In this document: positions 1 to 10,406 of the stretch, piece by piece
Layout of the letters: each line of letters starts with the position of its first letter
Position numbering within the stretch: position 1 is the first letter of the stretch
DNA from: Azonexus sp.
GTDB taxonomy: Bacteria > Pseudomonadota > Gammaproteobacteria > Burkholderiales > Rhodocyclaceae
Direction of reading: 5' to 3'
Length of the DNA: 64,000 nt
NCBI RefSeq assembly: GCF_030824335.1
Contig: NZ_JAVBXX010000014.1
Coordinates: forward strand, 1-64,000
Position numbers and translations under genes: made by a program
The notes under the pieces: generated by a model
What the model was told of the DNA's origin: nothing
The model's database searches: none
The model's input: the letters and a program-made list of their open reading frames with translations, nothing else

Positions 1-1127
1 CCTTCGACCGCCGCCACCGACAGCATATTGGCATCGGCCACCAGCTTGTTCACCGCGTCGATACAGGTGTTCAGGTTGTTCTTGATCGTGTTGAAGTCAC
101 CGTTGTAGGTGTCGGTGATGCGTGCCGGGATGTCGCCCTTGGAAATCCGGTCGACGTAGTTTGCAGCCACATTCAACGGGCCAATCACGGCGTCAAGGGT
201 GTTGTTTACCCCGCTGACAATCTTCTGGAAATCGCCCTTGTGCTTGCTGGCATCGGCACGCGTCGCCAGCTTGCCATCCACCGCCGCCTGCGCCAGCAGG
301 TTGGCATCGGCCGTCATCGCCTGAACGGCGCCTTGGACAGAGGCCACGGCACGAACCACTTCGCCGACTTCGTCCTTGGCGCTGCTTTCCAGCTTGAAGC
401 TGAAATCCCCTTCTGCCATCTTGCGGGCAGCATCTGCCACTTCGCCCACCGGCTTGGTAATGCTGCGAATGATCAGGAAACCTAGCACGATGGCCAGCAC
501 AAGCGCCAAGCCACCCAGCGTCAGTGACAAAAAGCGGGCATCAGCAGCGTGTTCTTCAGCAATCTTGTACAAAGCTTCCGAACTGCTGTTGTAGTAATCG
601 CGCAACTTGCCGATGCTTTCCTGGAAAGCTCTGGCCTTCGGATTCATTTGCTGCAGCAGGAGCACATTGGCTTCGCCGTACTCGCCCGTATCCAGCAACT
701 TCAGGGTCGGCTCCAAGCCATCCTTCAGATAGGTGCTGATCGCCTTCTCAAGATCGCTGAGCATGCCTTGTTCTTTGGCAACAATACTTGGCCGGTTGCG
801 GATTTCCGCCATTGCCACCTGCAAGGCAGCAGCGTCCTTGCGTATGTTTTCCGTATGCATATTGACCGGGTGATCATGCAGGCGGGAAAACTCGGATTTT
901 GGATCGTGCTGCAGTGCAAGCAGCGACTGTACCTGCGTGTTCATCAACAAACGCTGAATACGGCCCGACAAACGCACCGGTTTCAACTTGTCGTCATTGG
1001 TGATTTGCAGGTCAGTCCGTAACTCACCAAGCCCCTTCAAGGCAGTAAAGGTATTGACCGTCAGCAATGCCAGAATCAACAGCAACAGCGCACCCAATCG
1101 GGTACCAATTTTCAGTCCACTCAGCAC
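1..1127 (-). CDS. Methyl-accepting chemotaxis protein, N-terminal part (gene runs off the left edge)
   Basis: Inner-membrane chemoreceptor; about 375 N-terminal residues are in the window and the signalling tip lies beyond base 1. The protein begins with a transmembrane helix (about residues 11-25), a periplasmic helical sensor region (about 30-195) and a second membrane helix (about 199-220). A HAMP domain follows (about 221-270). Two further HAMP-like units follow it, each with an Asn-rich pattern of the type FNTIKNNLN, so this is a poly-HAMP receptor. The start is a GTG at 1127 preceded by a run of Gs; no ATG fits in front of the first membrane helix. The ligand cannot be predicted. The family assignment is firm, although the methylation and CheW-binding region is not visible. 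Confidence 0.85.
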   Translation of the reverse strand, partial: MLSGLKIGTRLGALLLLILALLTVNTFTALKGLGELRTDLQITNDDKLKPVRLSGRIQRLLMNTQVQSLLALQHDPKSEFSRLHDHPVNMHTENIRKDAAALQVAMAEIRNRPSIVAKEQGMLSDLEKAISTYLKDGLEPTLKLLDTGEYGEANVLLLQQMNPKARAFQESIGKLRDYYNSSSEALYKIAEEHAADARFLSLTLGGLALVLAIVLGFLIIRSITKPVGEVADAARKMAEGDFSFKLESSAKDEVGEVVRAVASVQGAVQAMTADANLLAQAAVDGKLATRADASKHKGDFQKIVSGVNNTLDAVIGPLNVAANYVDRISKGDIPARITDTYNGDFNTIKNNLNTCIDAVNKLVADANMLSVAAVE

Positions 1128-1273
1128 AATACGACCCCCCGGAAAAAAACAGAAGCAAGGGCGCCATGCACCACAACGTGAACCTGCCTCCCGGAAAGCT
1201 CGATGCAATGGCATTTTTTTCAAATCTTATATCGCCACCTGAAAAGTCACCTATAACTTTAGTTAGACCCAAA

Positions 1274-1302
1274 TAAAAAAAGCCAGCCCGAAGGCTGGCT
1301 TT
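1274..1302 (-). terminator. Rho-independent terminator of the yjcH-actP operon
   Basis: A perfect seven-base stem (AGCCAGC/GCTGGCT) closes on a four-base loop. On the minus strand it is followed by a run of seven Ts. It lies about 20 bases after the actP stop codon, so it ends that transcript before the chemoreceptor gene. Confidence 0.85.
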
Positions 1303-1322
1303 CACAGACATGAAGTCTCTTT

Positions 1323-3083
1323 TTAGTGACCGCTGGCGCCAGAAGCACCGATACCGGTTTCCGAACGAACTTCCTGATCTTCGTAGGCTGCACGCTCTTT
1401 CTTGGCCTGGGCGCTGTTGTCGAGAATCGAGAACAGCCAGATACCGACAAAAGCGATGGTCATCGAGAACAGGCAAGGCGAGGTGTATGGGAACAGGGCA
1501 GAACCCTTGGCGTTACCCAGCACGGCTTCCCAGATGGACGGGGAAACCACAGTCAGGCCAACCGAGGAGATCAGGCCGAGGAAGCCACCGATAACCGCAC
1601 CACGCGTCGTGCAATCCTTCCACAACACGGCCATGAAGAGCACCGGGAAGTTAGCAGAAGCGGCGATGGCGAAAGCCAGGGAAACCATGAAGGCGATATT
1701 CTGCTTTTCGAAGGCGATACCCAGAACCACAGCCACCACACCCAGACACAGGGTGGTGATACGGGAAACGCGCAGTTCGGCAGCCGAATCAGCGTTGCCC
1801 TTCTTGAACACGGTTGCGTACAAGTCATGGGAAACAGCAGAAGCACCGGACAGGGTCAGACCGGCAACCACAGCCAGAATGGTGGCGAAGGCAACCGCGG
1901 AGATGAAGCCGAGGAAGACGTTGCCGCCAACTGCATTGGCCAGGTGGATAGCCGCCATGTTGCCGCCGCCGAGCAGGCCGCCCTTGGCGTCCAGGAACTG
2001 CGGATTGGTCAGCACGAAGGTGATGGCGCCGAAACCGATGATGAAGGTCAGGATGTAGAAGTAACCGATCCAGGTGGTTGCCCAGAAAACGGACTTGCGG
2101 GCTTCCTTGGCATCCGGCACGGTGAAGAAGCGCATCAGGATGTGCGGCAGACCAGCGGTACCGAACATCAGGGCCATACCGAAGGAGATGGCAGAGATCG
2201 GATCCTTGACGAAGGAGCCTGGGCCCATGATGGACAGACCCTTGACGGCAGCAGCGGCAGCGACGTCAACCGTTGCCGCATCAGCACCGGCCTTGACAGC
2301 TTCAGCGGTCAGTGCGGTAGCAGCCAGGGCCGTCTTGATCTTGACTGCTTCGGCGAACATCGCTTCCGGGCTGAAACCGAAGTGCAGCAGCACCATGAAA
2401 GCCATGAAGGAAGCGCCGGCAAGCAACAGGCAGGCCTTGATGATCTGCACCCAGGTCGTTGCGGTCATACCGCCGAACAGCACGTAAATCATCATCAGCG
2501 AACCGACGATGACCACAGCCATCCAGTATTCCAGACCGAACAGCAGCTTGATCAGCTGACCGGCACCAACCATCTGGGCGATCAGGTAGAAAGCCACGAC
2601 GATCAGGGTGGAGGTTGCAGCGAAAGCGCGGATCGGGGTCTGGGCGAAACGGTAACCGGCCACGTCGGCAAAGGTGAATTTGCCCAGGTTGCGCAGACGT
2701 TCTGCCATCAGGAAGGTGATGATCGGCCAGCCGACGAGGAAGCCGATCGAGTAGATCAGGCCATCATAGCCATTGGCCATCACCGCGGCGGAAATACCGA
2801 GGAAGGAAGCAGCCGACATGTAGTCGCCAGCGATTGCCAGACCGTTCTGGAAGCCGGTGATACCGCCACCGCCCGTATAGAAGTCAGCCGCCGACTTGGT
2901 CTTGGCTGCTGCCCACTTGGTGATGTAGAGCGTGCCGGCAACGAATGCGCCGAACATGATGATGGCGGTCCAGTTGGTTGCCTGCTTCTCGGCCTGGCCG
3001 AGATCGGCCCCGGCCGCGACGGCAGCGCCCGCCATGGCCAGCAGCGCGAGGGCGCCTGCCAGTTGCTTGATCCATTGCGCCAT
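1323..3083 (-). CDS. actP: Cation/acetate symporter ActP
   Basis: Inner-membrane sodium:solute symporter (SSS family) that takes up acetate and related short carboxylates. The product is 586 residues. It has a cleavable-looking N-terminal hydrophobic segment ([10 protein letters not shown] onward), then about 13 membrane helices, including the conserved [11 protein letters not shown] and [12 protein letters not shown] segments typical of ActP. The start at 3083 was chosen because it overlaps the stop of the upstream DUF485 gene by one base (TAATG) and gives the usual ActP N-terminus; the frame stays open upstream only in an unrelated way. An insertion rich in Ala and Val at about residues 245-285 is typical of proteobacterial ActP. 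It forms an operon with the DUF485 gene. Confidence 0.95.
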   Translation of the reverse strand: MAQWIKQLAGALALLAMAGAAVAAGADLGQAEKQATNWTAIIMFGAFVAGTLYITKWAAAKTKSAADFYTGGGGITGFQNGLAIAGDYMSAASFLGISAAVMANGYDGLIYSIGFLVGWPIITFLMAERLRNLGKFTFADVAGYRFAQTPIRAFAATSTLIVVAFYLIAQMVGAGQLIKLLFGLEYWMAVVIVGSLMMIYVLFGGMTATTWVQIIKACLLLAGASFMAFMVLLHFGFSPEAMFAEAVKIKTALAATALTAEAVKAGADAATVDVAAAAAVKGLSIMGPGSFVKDPISAISFGMALMFGTAGLPHILMRFFTVPDAKEARKSVFWATTWIGYFYILTFIIGFGAITFVLTNPQFLDAKGGLLGGGNMAAIHLANAVGGNVFLGFISAVAFATILAVVAGLTLSGASAVSHDLYATVFKKGNADSAAELRVSRITTLCLGVVAVVLGIAFEKQNIAFMVSLAFAIAASANFPVLFMAVLWKDCTTRGAVIGGFLGLISSVGLTVVSPSIWEAVLGNAKGSALFPYTSPCLFSMTIAFVGIWLFSILDNSAQAKKERAAYEDQEVRSETGIGASGASGH

Positions 3084-3391
3084 TATTTGCACTCCTCGAT
3101 CAGTTGTTGTTTGAGTGCATCGAACTCGGTATTGGCACGACGAACGTAAATACCGGTGATGATGATGGTGAACAGAATGACACCGACACCAATGGGAATA
3201 CCGACCGTCATGACGCCATTGGGACCGAGCGGTGCTGACAGGAATGCCTTGTTGAAAGCGATCAGCGCGATATAGCCGTAGTAAACGATCAACATCAGCG
3301 CGGTCATGACCCAACCGTACGCATTTCGCGTACTGCGCAGCTGGTGATACTTTGGATTTGCCCGTATCTGGGCTGTGACATCCATAGCCAT
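3083..3391 (-). CDS. yjcH: DUF485 inner-membrane protein (YjcH family), partner of ActP
   Basis: Small membrane protein of 102 residues with two membrane helices (about 35-57 and 70-92), the DUF485 arrangement. Genes of this family almost always precede actP, and here the stop codon overlaps the actP start by one base, so the two are translationally coupled. The start at 3391 follows a strong AGGAGG ribosome site seven bases upstream. An in-frame ATG further upstream at 3445 has no such site. The role is probably auxiliary to acetate uptake, but the molecular function is unknown. Confidence 0.9.
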   Translation of the reverse strand: MAMDVTAQIRANPKYHQLRSTRNAYGWVMTALMLIVYYGYIALIAFNKAFLSAPLGPNGVMTVGIPIGVGVILFTIIITGIYVRRANTEFDALKQQLIEECK

Positions 3392-3472
3392 GGAAAACCT
3401 CCTCACATTTTTTGTAACTGTTGATTTAGGTGCAACGTGGCGCATCTTGGCCGAGTCGGGCTTACAACAGAC

Positions 3473-4789
3473 TTAAGACGTGTAAGGTGTATCAGTGCGT
3501 GGCAAGCGCACATGAACGGTCAATCCGCCCCCTGGGCTGTCGCTCATTTCAAGCGTGCCGGCGTGCTGAAAAACGACTTCCTGCACGATGGCTAACCCCA
3601 GTCCGGTCCCTGGCGTTTCCGCGCCAGCCAAGCGGCAGAAGGGGCTCAACACGGTGGCACGGGCTGCCTCGGGAATGCCGGGGCCATCATCAATCACCGT
3701 GCAGAACACCTGCCCATTCTCGGCACCGATGCAGACATCGACCCGGTGCCCCGGACCGGCGTAGCGAATGGCGTTGTGCACCAGATTGCCCAGCATGGCG
3801 CGCAAAGCGTCAGGATCACCCGGTGTCATGACTTGCATGGAGGGTCCCAGACCGAGATCGACATCGTTTGAATCGGCCAGTACCGAATGTTCGATGACCA
3901 CACTTTTTGCCAATTCCAGCAGGTCGACCGCAAGATATTGCCGAGTCGCCCCGAACAAGGGATCAAAACGCGCCAGGTTCAACAACTGATCCACCTGACG
4001 GGTCGCTCGCTCAACGCCGGTCAACATCTGGCGCAGCGCTTCGTCGCGCACTTGCCGGTCAGTTTCACCCAGTGCGATTTGGGCGTGCAGGCGAACGGCA
4101 GTCAACGGTGTGCGCAACTCATGCGCGGCATCGGCGATAAAGCGTTGCTGCGCGGCGAATGCACTGCCCAGGCGGGTGAGCAATTCGTTGAGCGCCCCGA
4201 CGATAGGCATCAACTCTTCTGGATAGCCCTGTTTGGGCAACTCGCTCAGATTTTCCGAACTGCGCTGGCTGATTTCCCTACGCAACAGCAACAAAGGCTG
4301 CAGCGCCCGGTTGATCGCCATGACGATGAGCCCGCCCAGAACAAAGATCATCAACACGAAGGGCAGCATCAGCCACGGGCCCAGACTATTGAACATGCGG
4401 GTTCGACTGGCCGTGCTGTTGGCTACCTGAACGATTGCCCCCCGGTCTTCAAGGACCATCACATGCCACTCTTCCCCTTGCCAGAGAAGGGTGGTCAGAC
4501 CCGGTTTTTGTCGCGGCATCACGGAATCCGGGAATGAGGCGAAAACCAGCTTGCCATCACGATCCCAGACCTGACTGAGAAAGCGGTCGGCTTCAACGGG
4601 TTGCGCCAGAACGGCCGGATGATCTCCCTGATGCCGGACGACGGCCCAGGCGATCTGCTCCAGCGAGTAATCACGAATGCGGTTGAAACCGTCCCAAGCC
4701 AAGTGGTAGGTCAGCAGGGTGACCAGCAGCGCCGTCAACAGCAAGGCGCTGATCTGCCAGATAGCCAGCCATTTCCGGATGGAGTTCAA
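3473..4789 (-). CDS. Sensor histidine kinase (QseC/TctE-like architecture)
   Basis: Membrane sensor kinase of 438 residues. A first membrane helix (about 11-30), a periplasmic region of about 105 residues and a second helix (about 138-160) are followed by a HAMP-like linker. The phosphoacceptor motif AAHELRTPLT places the histidine near residue 223. The ATPase domain shows the N box (NLVHNAIRY), the DDGPGIP motif and GTGLGLAI. The start overlaps the stop of the response-regulator gene by four bases (ATGA), so the two are co-translated. Position just upstream of actP (read on the minus strand) suggests a link to carboxylate uptake, but that is only inference from neighbourhood. Confidence 0.92.
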   Translation of the reverse strand: MNSIRKWLAIWQISALLLTALLVTLLTYHLAWDGFNRIRDYSLEQIAWAVVRHQGDHPAVLAQPVEADRFLSQVWDRDGKLVFASFPDSVMPRQKPGLTTLLWQGEEWHVMVLEDRGAIVQVANSTASRTRMFNSLGPWLMLPFVLMIFVLGGLIVMAINRALQPLLLLRREISQRSSENLSELPKQGYPEELMPIVGALNELLTRLGSAFAAQQRFIADAAHELRTPLTAVRLHAQIALGETDRQVRDEALRQMLTGVERATRQVDQLLNLARFDPLFGATRQYLAVDLLELAKSVVIEHSVLADSNDVDLGLGPSMQVMTPGDPDALRAMLGNLVHNAIRYAGPGHRVDVCIGAENGQVFCTVIDDGPGIPEAARATVLSPFCRLAGAETPGTGLGLAIVQEVVFQHAGTLEMSDSPGGGLTVHVRLPRTDTPYTS

Positions 4790-5448
4790 TCAGGGTCGAC
4801 GATCTTGAAACCGACACCGCGCACGTTGCGTACCCACTCCTTGCCGAGTTTACGGCGCAAGCGATGCAGTTGTACTTCGATGGTATTACTGGCGATTTCC
4901 TCGCCCCAGGCATACAGGCGGTCTTCCAGTTGCTCGATGCTGAGCACGGCACCGGGCTTTTCAACCAGTGCCAGCAACAGGCGAAACTCGCGGTCGGAAA
5001 GCGCGACATCCTTGCCGCGCAGCATGACCGTGCGCGTTCGTGGCTGGACCTGCAGGGCGCCAATCCGCAACTCGCTGTTGGCGCGCCCCTGAAACCGGCG
5101 GATCAACGCAAACACGCGGGCAATCAGTTCTTCCAGATCGAAGGGTTTGACCAGGTAATCGTCGGCCCCGCTGTTCAGGCCCTGAACCCGATCATCGAGG
5201 CCCGCGCGCGCCGTGACGACAAGGATGGGCAGGCGATTGTCGGCATCGCGCAAACGCGTCAGCAGTTCCTGCCCGCTCATTTTTGGCAAGCCGAGGTCTA
5301 GAACCAGCAAGCCGTATTCTTCGACCTGCAGGGCGCTCTCAGCCTCCATACCATCCTTCGCCCAATCGACCGCAAAGGCCGCCTTGCGCAGCCCAGCCAT
5401 GATACCGGCCGCTACCTGTGGATCGTCTTCGGCTAACAGAACTCGCAT
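4786..5448 (-). CDS. OmpR/PhoB-family response regulator
   Basis: Cytoplasmic transcription factor of 220 residues. The receiver domain has the acidic pair EDD near residues 7-9, the phosphorylation site Asp51 (LVLDLGLP), a Thr in VVTAR and Lys in VKPFDL. The C-terminal winged-helix domain (about 125-218) contains the typical LSDREFRLLLAL and SNTIEVQLHRLRRKL segments. It is the first gene of a two-gene operon with the downstream kinase. The family is QseB/TctD-like, and the target genes cannot be read from the sequence. Confidence 0.93.
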   Translation of the reverse strand: MRVLLAEDDPQVAAGIMAGLRKAAFAVDWAKDGMEAESALQVEEYGLLVLDLGLPKMSGQELLTRLRDADNRLPILVVTARAGLDDRVQGLNSGADDYLVKPFDLEELIARVFALIRRFQGRANSELRIGALQVQPRTRTVMLRGKDVALSDREFRLLLALVEKPGAVLSIEQLEDRLYAWGEEIASNTIEVQLHRLRRKLGKEWVRNVRGVGFKIVDPD

Positions 5449-5476
5449 TGAACAAGCTTTCTTCGGCCGGTTGCGC

Positions 5477-6577
5477 TTAAGCGCGCATCACCCGCCAGTA
5501 CTGAACTTTAAGCGCCACCACAGAGCCAGCAATGATGGCGGCGAACGTAACAAAGGAACCCAGCGCCAAGGTCGAAATACCGGTAATACCCTGACCGACA
5601 GTACAGCCCATCGCCATCACGCCGCCAAACCCCATCAGTGCTGCGCCGATCAGATGGGAAGCCGTATCTTCGACATTGGCAAAACCTTCCCAGCGAAAAC
5701 TCCGGGTGAACAACGACCAGACCAGCGAACCGGCAATCACCCCGAACACGGCGGCAATGGCCACCGTGACGACCCGGCTGGTGTCCGACCACAACATGAA
5801 GAGTTCCAGTGTATAAGCGACCGGCGCGACGAAAGTCAGCGATTCCATGCGTCCGCTGTTGGTCGCCAGGAAAGCCTCCTCCAGCGTGTCCGGGTGCTCG
5901 GCAACGTAACCCAGATGACCGCTGACATACCAGGCCAGCACGACCATCAGACCAGTACCCAGCCCGCCGAGCAGGTTATCGAGGGTCCAGAAATCCTTCC
6001 TGGCCAGACAAAATGCGGTCAACCCGCCACCGATGGCTAAAACTGCGACCAACGCGGCAGTTTCAGCGGACATGCCAAAACCGGCCAGCAGGGCCGGAAT
6101 ATCTTGGCCATTTGGCATGTCGACCGCAATTTTATCGACCACATTGACCCGGAAAGCACCGAATACGCCACGCATGGTCATGTAGGCAAACAGCCCGAGC
6201 ACCAGGAAGACAACCAGCGATTTCAGGTTGCCGCTGCCGATGCGGATCAGCGTCTTCGAGCCGCAGCCGGAAGCGAGCACCATGCCGACACCAAAAGACA
6301 AACCGCCAACAATGTAAGACAGCCACGTAAAGTTCGGCGTCCGGTAAATCGACTTGTCGAGATCGATCAGGCCGGCGGCATCGAGCCCGCCGGCACCGAG
6401 AATGGCAATCCCCATAGCCAGCAGCCACATCCGCATGCGACTCCAGTCTTCCATGTTGAGGATGTCGGAAACGGCACCCATCGTGCAGAAATGGGTTTTC
6501 TGGCCGATCACGCCAAAAACGAAGGCAATGGCGAAAGTCAGCCAGAGAACGGTATTGGGGGAGACGTCGACATCCAT
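5477..6577 (-). CDS. YeeE/YedE family sulfur-compound transporter
   Basis: Polytopic inner-membrane protein of 366 residues, the double-length form of the DUF395/YeeE-YedE family. It has about nine or ten hydrophobic helices. The family's cysteine motifs are present: SGCGSKTLIRIGSGN near residues 104-118 and MGCTVGQGITG near 323-333. Characterised members import thiosulfate or related sulfur species. It follows queC with a gap of only six bases, so the two are probably cotranscribed, though no functional link is evident. Specificity is unproven. Confidence 0.88.
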   Translation of the reverse strand: MDVDVSPNTVLWLTFAIAFVFGVIGQKTHFCTMGAVSDILNMEDWSRMRMWLLAMGIAILGAGGLDAAGLIDLDKSIYRTPNFTWLSYIVGGLSFGVGMVLASGCGSKTLIRIGSGNLKSLVVFLVLGLFAYMTMRGVFGAFRVNVVDKIAVDMPNGQDIPALLAGFGMSAETAALVAVLAIGGGLTAFCLARKDFWTLDNLLGGLGTGLMVVLAWYVSGHLGYVAEHPDTLEEAFLATNSGRMESLTFVAPVAYTLELFMLWSDTSRVVTVAIAAVFGVIAGSLVWSLFTRSFRWEGFANVEDTASHLIGAALMGFGGVMAMGCTVGQGITGISTLALGSFVTFAAIIAGSVVALKVQYWRVMRA

Positions 6578-6583
6578 GGGCGG

Positions 6584-7261
6584 TCAGCTACGGTAAGAAG
6601 TGGGATCGGGAACGCCGGCAGCGGCAAAGCCTTCAGCACGCAAACGACAGGAATCGCAAACAGCGCAGGCACGACCCAGTTCGTCGGCCTGATAGCAGGA
6701 AACGGTCAGCCCGTAATCGACCCCCAGCGCAGTGCCGGTACGGATGATCTCGGCCTTGGAAAGATGGATCAGCGGCGCGTGAATCGACAATTTTTGGCCT
6801 TCGACACCGGCCCGCGTTGCCAGATTGGCCATCGCCTCGAACGCAGCGAGATACTCCGGGCGGCAATCCGGATAGCCCGAGTAGTCGACCGCATTGATGC
6901 CGACGAAAATATCGCGGCTGCCCAGCACTTCGGCCCAGGCCAGAGCCAGCGACAGCATGATGGTGTTGCGTGCCGGCACGTAAGTCACCGGAATGCCGGC
7001 CTGTACGCCGTCGACCGGCACAGCAATGCTGCTATCGGTCAGCGCCGAACCGCCAAACTGGGCCAACCCGAGATTCAGCGTGCGATGCATGACGGCGCCC
7101 AGCGCCTTGACGACGCGGTCCGCTGCCTGCAATTCAGCATGGTGGCGCTGTCCATAATCGAAGGACAGGCAGTAGCAGTCGAAATCCTGGCTGCGCGCAA
7201 TGGCCAGACAGGTGGCGGAGTCCAGACCGCCGGATAGGAGGACTACGGCTTTTTCTTTCAT
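6584..7261 (-). CDS. queC: 7-cyano-7-deazaguanine synthase QueC
   Basis: Makes preQ0 from 7-carboxy-7-deazaguanine, ammonia and ATP in queuosine biosynthesis. The product is 225 residues. The N-terminus carries the ATP-pyrophosphatase loop [11 protein letters not shown]. The C-terminus holds the zinc-binding cysteines in a CxxxxxxxxxxCxxCxxC-like cluster ([10 protein letters not shown]). The start at 7261 puts the P-loop at residue 8, as in the family, whereas upstream in-frame sequence is non-homologous. Its pathway partner queE lies 5 kb away, across an oppositely oriented ABC-transporter operon. Confidence 0.95.
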   Translation of the reverse strand: MKEKAVVLLSGGLDSATCLAIARSQDFDCYCLSFDYGQRHHAELQAADRVVKALGAVMHRTLNLGLAQFGGSALTDSSIAVPVDGVQAGIPVTYVPARNTIMLSLALAWAEVLGSRDIFVGINAVDYSGYPDCRPEYLAAFEAMANLATRAGVEGQKLSIHAPLIHLSKAEIIRTGTALGVDYGLTVSCYQADELGRACAVCDSCRLRAEGFAAAGVPDPTSYRS

Positions 7262-7360
7262 GGGGCGCGAATATACCCGAATTTGCCCGTCGACCGTGAC
7301 GGTATCTGCTTGTTCCTGCGCTACAATTTGCCGCTTTCGCCCCATGCCACGGAGAACACG

Positions 7361-8527
7361 ATGCCGACTCGCCTGACTGCCCTTGCCGCCGCCCTGATGC
7401 TGGCTGGCTCTGTCCACGCCGCCGACCCGATCAAGGTGGGGTTCGTTTCCACGCTGTCCGGCCCCGGCGCCGGCCTTGGTGTCGACATCCGCGACGGTTT
7501 CAACTTGGCGATGAAGCAGTTGAACGGCAAGCTCGGTGGCCTCCCGGCTGAAGTGCTGATCGCCGACGACCAGCAAAGCCCGGACATTGCCAAGCAGGCG
7601 ACCGACAAATTCCTGAAGAAGGACAAGGTCGACTTCATGACCGGCGTGGTTTTCTCCAACATCATGCTAGCCGTCGGCCCGGCCGTTTTCCAGAACCAGA
7701 CCTTCTACATCTCGGCCAATGCCGGCCCGTCGCAATATGCCGGCGAGCAGTGCAACCCTTTCTTCTTCAACGTCGCCTGGCAGAACGACAACCTGCACGA
7801 AGCCGTCGGCAAGTACGTGCAGGACAAGGGCTTCAAGAATGTGGTCATCGTGACGCCGAATTATCCGGGCGGCAAGGATGCCGTATCCGGCTTCAAGCGC
7901 TACTATAAGGGCCAGGTTGCAGACGAGATTTACACCAAGCTCGGCCAGCTCGACTACGCCGCCGAACTGGCGCAAATCCGTGCGACCAAGCCGGATGCGC
8001 TGTTCTTCTTCCTGCCGGGCGGCATGGGCATCAATTTCGTCAAACAGTTCGTTGCCGCCGGCCTGTCGCGTGACACGCAACTGTTCGCGCCGGGCTTCTC
8101 GGCCGACGAGGACGTGATCAAGGCGGTCGGCGCGCCGATGATGGGCATGTTCAATTCGTCACACTGGGCGCAAGACATGGACAACGCCGAGAACAAGCGT
8201 TTCGTCGCCGAATTCGAAAAGGAATACAAGCGCCTGCCGTCGCTGTACGCCTCGCAGGGCTATGACGCAGCCCTGATGATGGACGCCGCCGTGCGTGACG
8301 TGAAGGGCAAGGTCAGCGACAAGAAGGCACTGCAGAAGGCACTGGAAGCCAAGCGCTTCAAGTCGGTGCGGGGCGACTTCAAGTTCAACCACAACCATTA
8401 CCCGGTGCAGAACTATTACCTGCGCGTGATCGCCAAGGATGCGCAGGGCCGCGTCACCAACAAGACCATGGGTTCCATCTTCACCAATCATGCTGACGCC
8501 TACGCGAGTCAGTGCAAGATGAAGTGA
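7361..8527 (+). CDS. Branched-chain amino acid type ABC transporter, periplasmic substrate-binding protein
   Basis: Periplasmic binding protein of 388 residues with an N-terminal signal peptide (hydrophobic segment ending VHAAD near residue 24). The Peripla_BP_6 fold is recognisable from the opening segment [17 protein letters not shown] and the later [12 protein letters not shown] motif. The start at 7361 follows a GGAG ribosome site. It is the first gene of a five-gene operon with two permeases and two ATPases. The family covers leucine/isoleucine/valine but also aromatic and other carboxylate ligands, so the substrate is uncertain. Confidence 0.92.
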   Translation: MPTRLTALAAALMLAGSVHAADPIKVGFVSTLSGPGAGLGVDIRDGFNLAMKQLNGKLGGLPAEVLIADDQQSPDIAKQATDKFLKKDKVDFMTGVVFSNIMLAVGPAVFQNQTFYISANAGPSQYAGEQCNPFFFNVAWQNDNLHEAVGKYVQDKGFKNVVIVTPNYPGGKDAVSGFKRYYKGQVADEIYTKLGQLDYAAELAQIRATKPDALFFFLPGGMGINFVKQFVAAGLSRDTQLFAPGFSADEDVIKAVGAPMMGMFNSSHWAQDMDNAENKRFVAEFEKEYKRLPSLYASQGYDAALMMDAAVRDVKGKVSDKKALQKALEAKRFKSVRGDFKFNHNHYPVQNYYLRVIAKDAQGRVTNKTMGSIFTNHADAYASQCKMK

Positions 8528-9438
8528 CCCAGCTGTTCCTGGAGCAGGCCCTCAACGGCCTGCAGTTCGGCCTGATGCTGTTCCTGCTCGCCGCCGGCTT
8601 GACGCTGGTTTTTGGCATCATGGACTGCATCAATCTGGCGCATGGTTCGCTGTACATGGTCGGTGCCTATTTCGTCGCCGCTGCAGCACAGGCGGCCGAT
8701 TCATTCTGGATCGGCCTCGGTGCCGGGGTTGCTGGCGCCGCCGTGCTCGGGCTGCTGCTCGAACTGACGCTGTTCCGCCAGCTGTACCGACGCGACCATC
8801 TGTCGCAGGTGCTGGCAACCTTTGCGCTGATCCTGATCGCCAATGAAACGGTACGCCTGATCTGGGGACCGGCGCCGCTGATGCTGAATCCGCCGGAAGC
8901 GCTGTCCGGGCCAGTGGAAATTGCCGGCTTCTTCTACCCGGCCTATCGCTTGGTGATCATTGCCTTCGGTTTGGCGGTGGCCGGGCTGCTCTACCTGCTC
9001 GTGGCCAAGAGCCGGGTCGGCATGTGGGTGCGCGCGGGTGCGTCGAATCGTGAAATGACCGAAGCGCTGGGCATCAACGTGCGCGGCTTGTTCACCGCCG
9101 TGTTCGTCTTCGGTGCAGCGCTCTGCGCGCTGGCCGGCGGCCTGCTCGGCCCGCTGCTGGCGGTGCAGGTCGGCATGGGCGAAAGTGTGCTGATTCTGGC
9201 TTTTGTCGTCATCATCATCGGCGGTATCGGCTCGATTCGCGGCGCGCTGGTCGGCGCGCTGATCGTTGGTACGGTCGACACACTCGGCCGGGCACTTTTG
9301 CCGACGTTGCTGCGTGCGCTGCTGCCGGCCGATGCCGCAGCCACCCTCGGGCCGGCGCTGGCCTCCATCCTGATCTACCTGCTGATGGCCGCCATCCTGT
9401 TCTTCAAGCCGCAAGGCCTGTTCCCTGCACGCGCCTGA
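8524..9438 (+). CDS. livH: Branched-chain amino acid ABC transporter permease LivH
   Basis: Inner-membrane permease of about 304 residues with eight predicted helices. It carries the LivH opening TLVFGIMDCINLAHGSLYM and the EAA-like loop region GINVRGLFT. I chose the GTG at 8524 because it overlaps the stop of the binding-protein gene by four bases (GTGA), matching the coupling used elsewhere in this operon. A GTG at 8512 would add four residues. It works with LivM to form the membrane channel. Confidence 0.93.
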   Translation: MTQLFLEQALNGLQFGLMLFLLAAGLTLVFGIMDCINLAHGSLYMVGAYFVAAAAQAADSFWIGLGAGVAGAAVLGLLLELTLFRQLYRRDHLSQVLATFALILIANETVRLIWGPAPLMLNPPEALSGPVEIAGFFYPAYRLVIIAFGLAVAGLLYLLVAKSRVGMWVRAGASNREMTEALGINVRGLFTAVFVFGAALCALAGGLLGPLLAVQVGMGESVLILAFVVIIIGGIGSIRGALVGALIVGTVDTLGRALLPTLLRALLPADAAATLGPALASILIYLLMAAILFFKPQGLFPARA

Positions 9439-9452
9439 AATGACTGACTGAC

Positions 9453-10406
9453 ATGGCCTTCTACCGTCCCGCCCGCTGGCAGAAACCCTTTGCCTTCACC
9501 GTGTTGTGTGCGCTGCTGGCGCTGCCCGGTTTGATGGAAATCTTCGACCAGAGCTATTACATCGGCTTCGCCACCCGCGTGCTGATCTTCGCGCTGGCCG
9601 CCAGCAGCCTCAATCTGGTGCTCGGTTTCGGCGGCATGGTGTCGCTCGGCCACGCCGCATTCTTCGGCATTGGCGCTTATGTCGCGGCGATCTGCCAGCA
9701 GGGCGGCATCGTCGAAGGCTTGCTGGCCTTTCCGCTAGCCATGGGCGTTGCCGGCCTGTTTGCGCTGCTCGTCGGGGCGCTCAGCCTGCGCACGCGCGGC
9801 GTGTATTTCATCATGATCACGCTGGCCTTCGCCCAGATGGTCTATTACCTGTTCATCTCGGCCCGCGCCTGGGGCGGTGACGACGGTTTGCCGCTGTCTG
9901 AACGGATGCAGTTTGCCGGCCTCAGCCTGACCGACGACAAGGTGCTGTTTTATGTCGCACTTGGCTTGTTGACCGCAATCATGCTGCTGCTCGGGCGGCT
10001 GGCCGATGCCCGTTTCGGCCGCACCATACAAGCCATCCGCGAAAACGAAACGCGCATGGAAGCGCTCGGCTATCCGGTATTCCGCTATCGCCTGGTCTGT
10101 TTTGCGCTCGGCGGCGCCATTGCCGGACTGGCCGGCGCGCTGCTCGCCAACCTGACCGGGCTGGCCAGCCCGGCGCTGCTGCAATGGACGCAATCCGGCA
10201 CCCTGCTCGTCATGGTGATCATCGGCGGCGTCGGCTACCTTTACGGCGGCGTCGTTGGCGCGCTGGTCCTGCTGCTACTCGAGGAATTCCTGCTTGGCTT
10301 CTTCGCGCACTGGCATATCGTGCTCGGCCTGCTGCTGATCGGCATCGTGCTGTTCGCCCCGAAGGGCGTGGCGGCGCTGTTCGACAAGCATCGGAGTCAG
10401 CCATGA
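9453..10406 (+). CDS. livM: Branched-chain amino acid ABC transporter permease LivM
   Basis: Second membrane subunit, 317 residues, with about eight to ten helices. The LivM hallmark LNLVLGFGGMVSLGHAAFFG lies near residues 52-71. The EAA-type coupling segment is RENETRMEALGYPVFRYR near 195-212. It lies 14 bases after livH, and its stop overlaps the livG start by four bases. The position and partner genes make it part of a complete importer. Confidence 0.95.
   Translation: MAFYRPARWQKPFAFTVLCALLALPGLMEIFDQSYYIGFATRVLIFALAASSLNLVLGFGGMVSLGHAAFFGIGAYVAAICQQGGIVEGLLAFPLAMGVAGLFALLVGALSLRTRGVYFIMITLAFAQMVYYLFISARAWGGDDGLPLSERMQFAGLSLTDDKVLFYVALGLLTAIMLLLGRLADARFGRTIQAIRENETRMEALGYPVFRYRLVCFALGGAIAGLAGALLANLTGLASPALLQWTQSGTLLVMVIIGGVGYLYGGVVGALVLLLLEEFLLGFFAHWHIVLGLLLIGIVLFAPKGVAALFDKHRSQP

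Noticed and set aside
1326..3149. 607-codon plus-strand frame opposite actP
   Set aside because: It is the antisense shadow of a clear SSS transporter. Its product is a Gly/Asp/His/Gln-rich pseudo-sequence with no domain, as expected from high-GC third-position bias.
6104..7237. 377-codon plus-strand frame opposite the YeeE/YedE gene and queC
   Set aside because: It crosses two real genes on the other strand and shows no recognisable domain.
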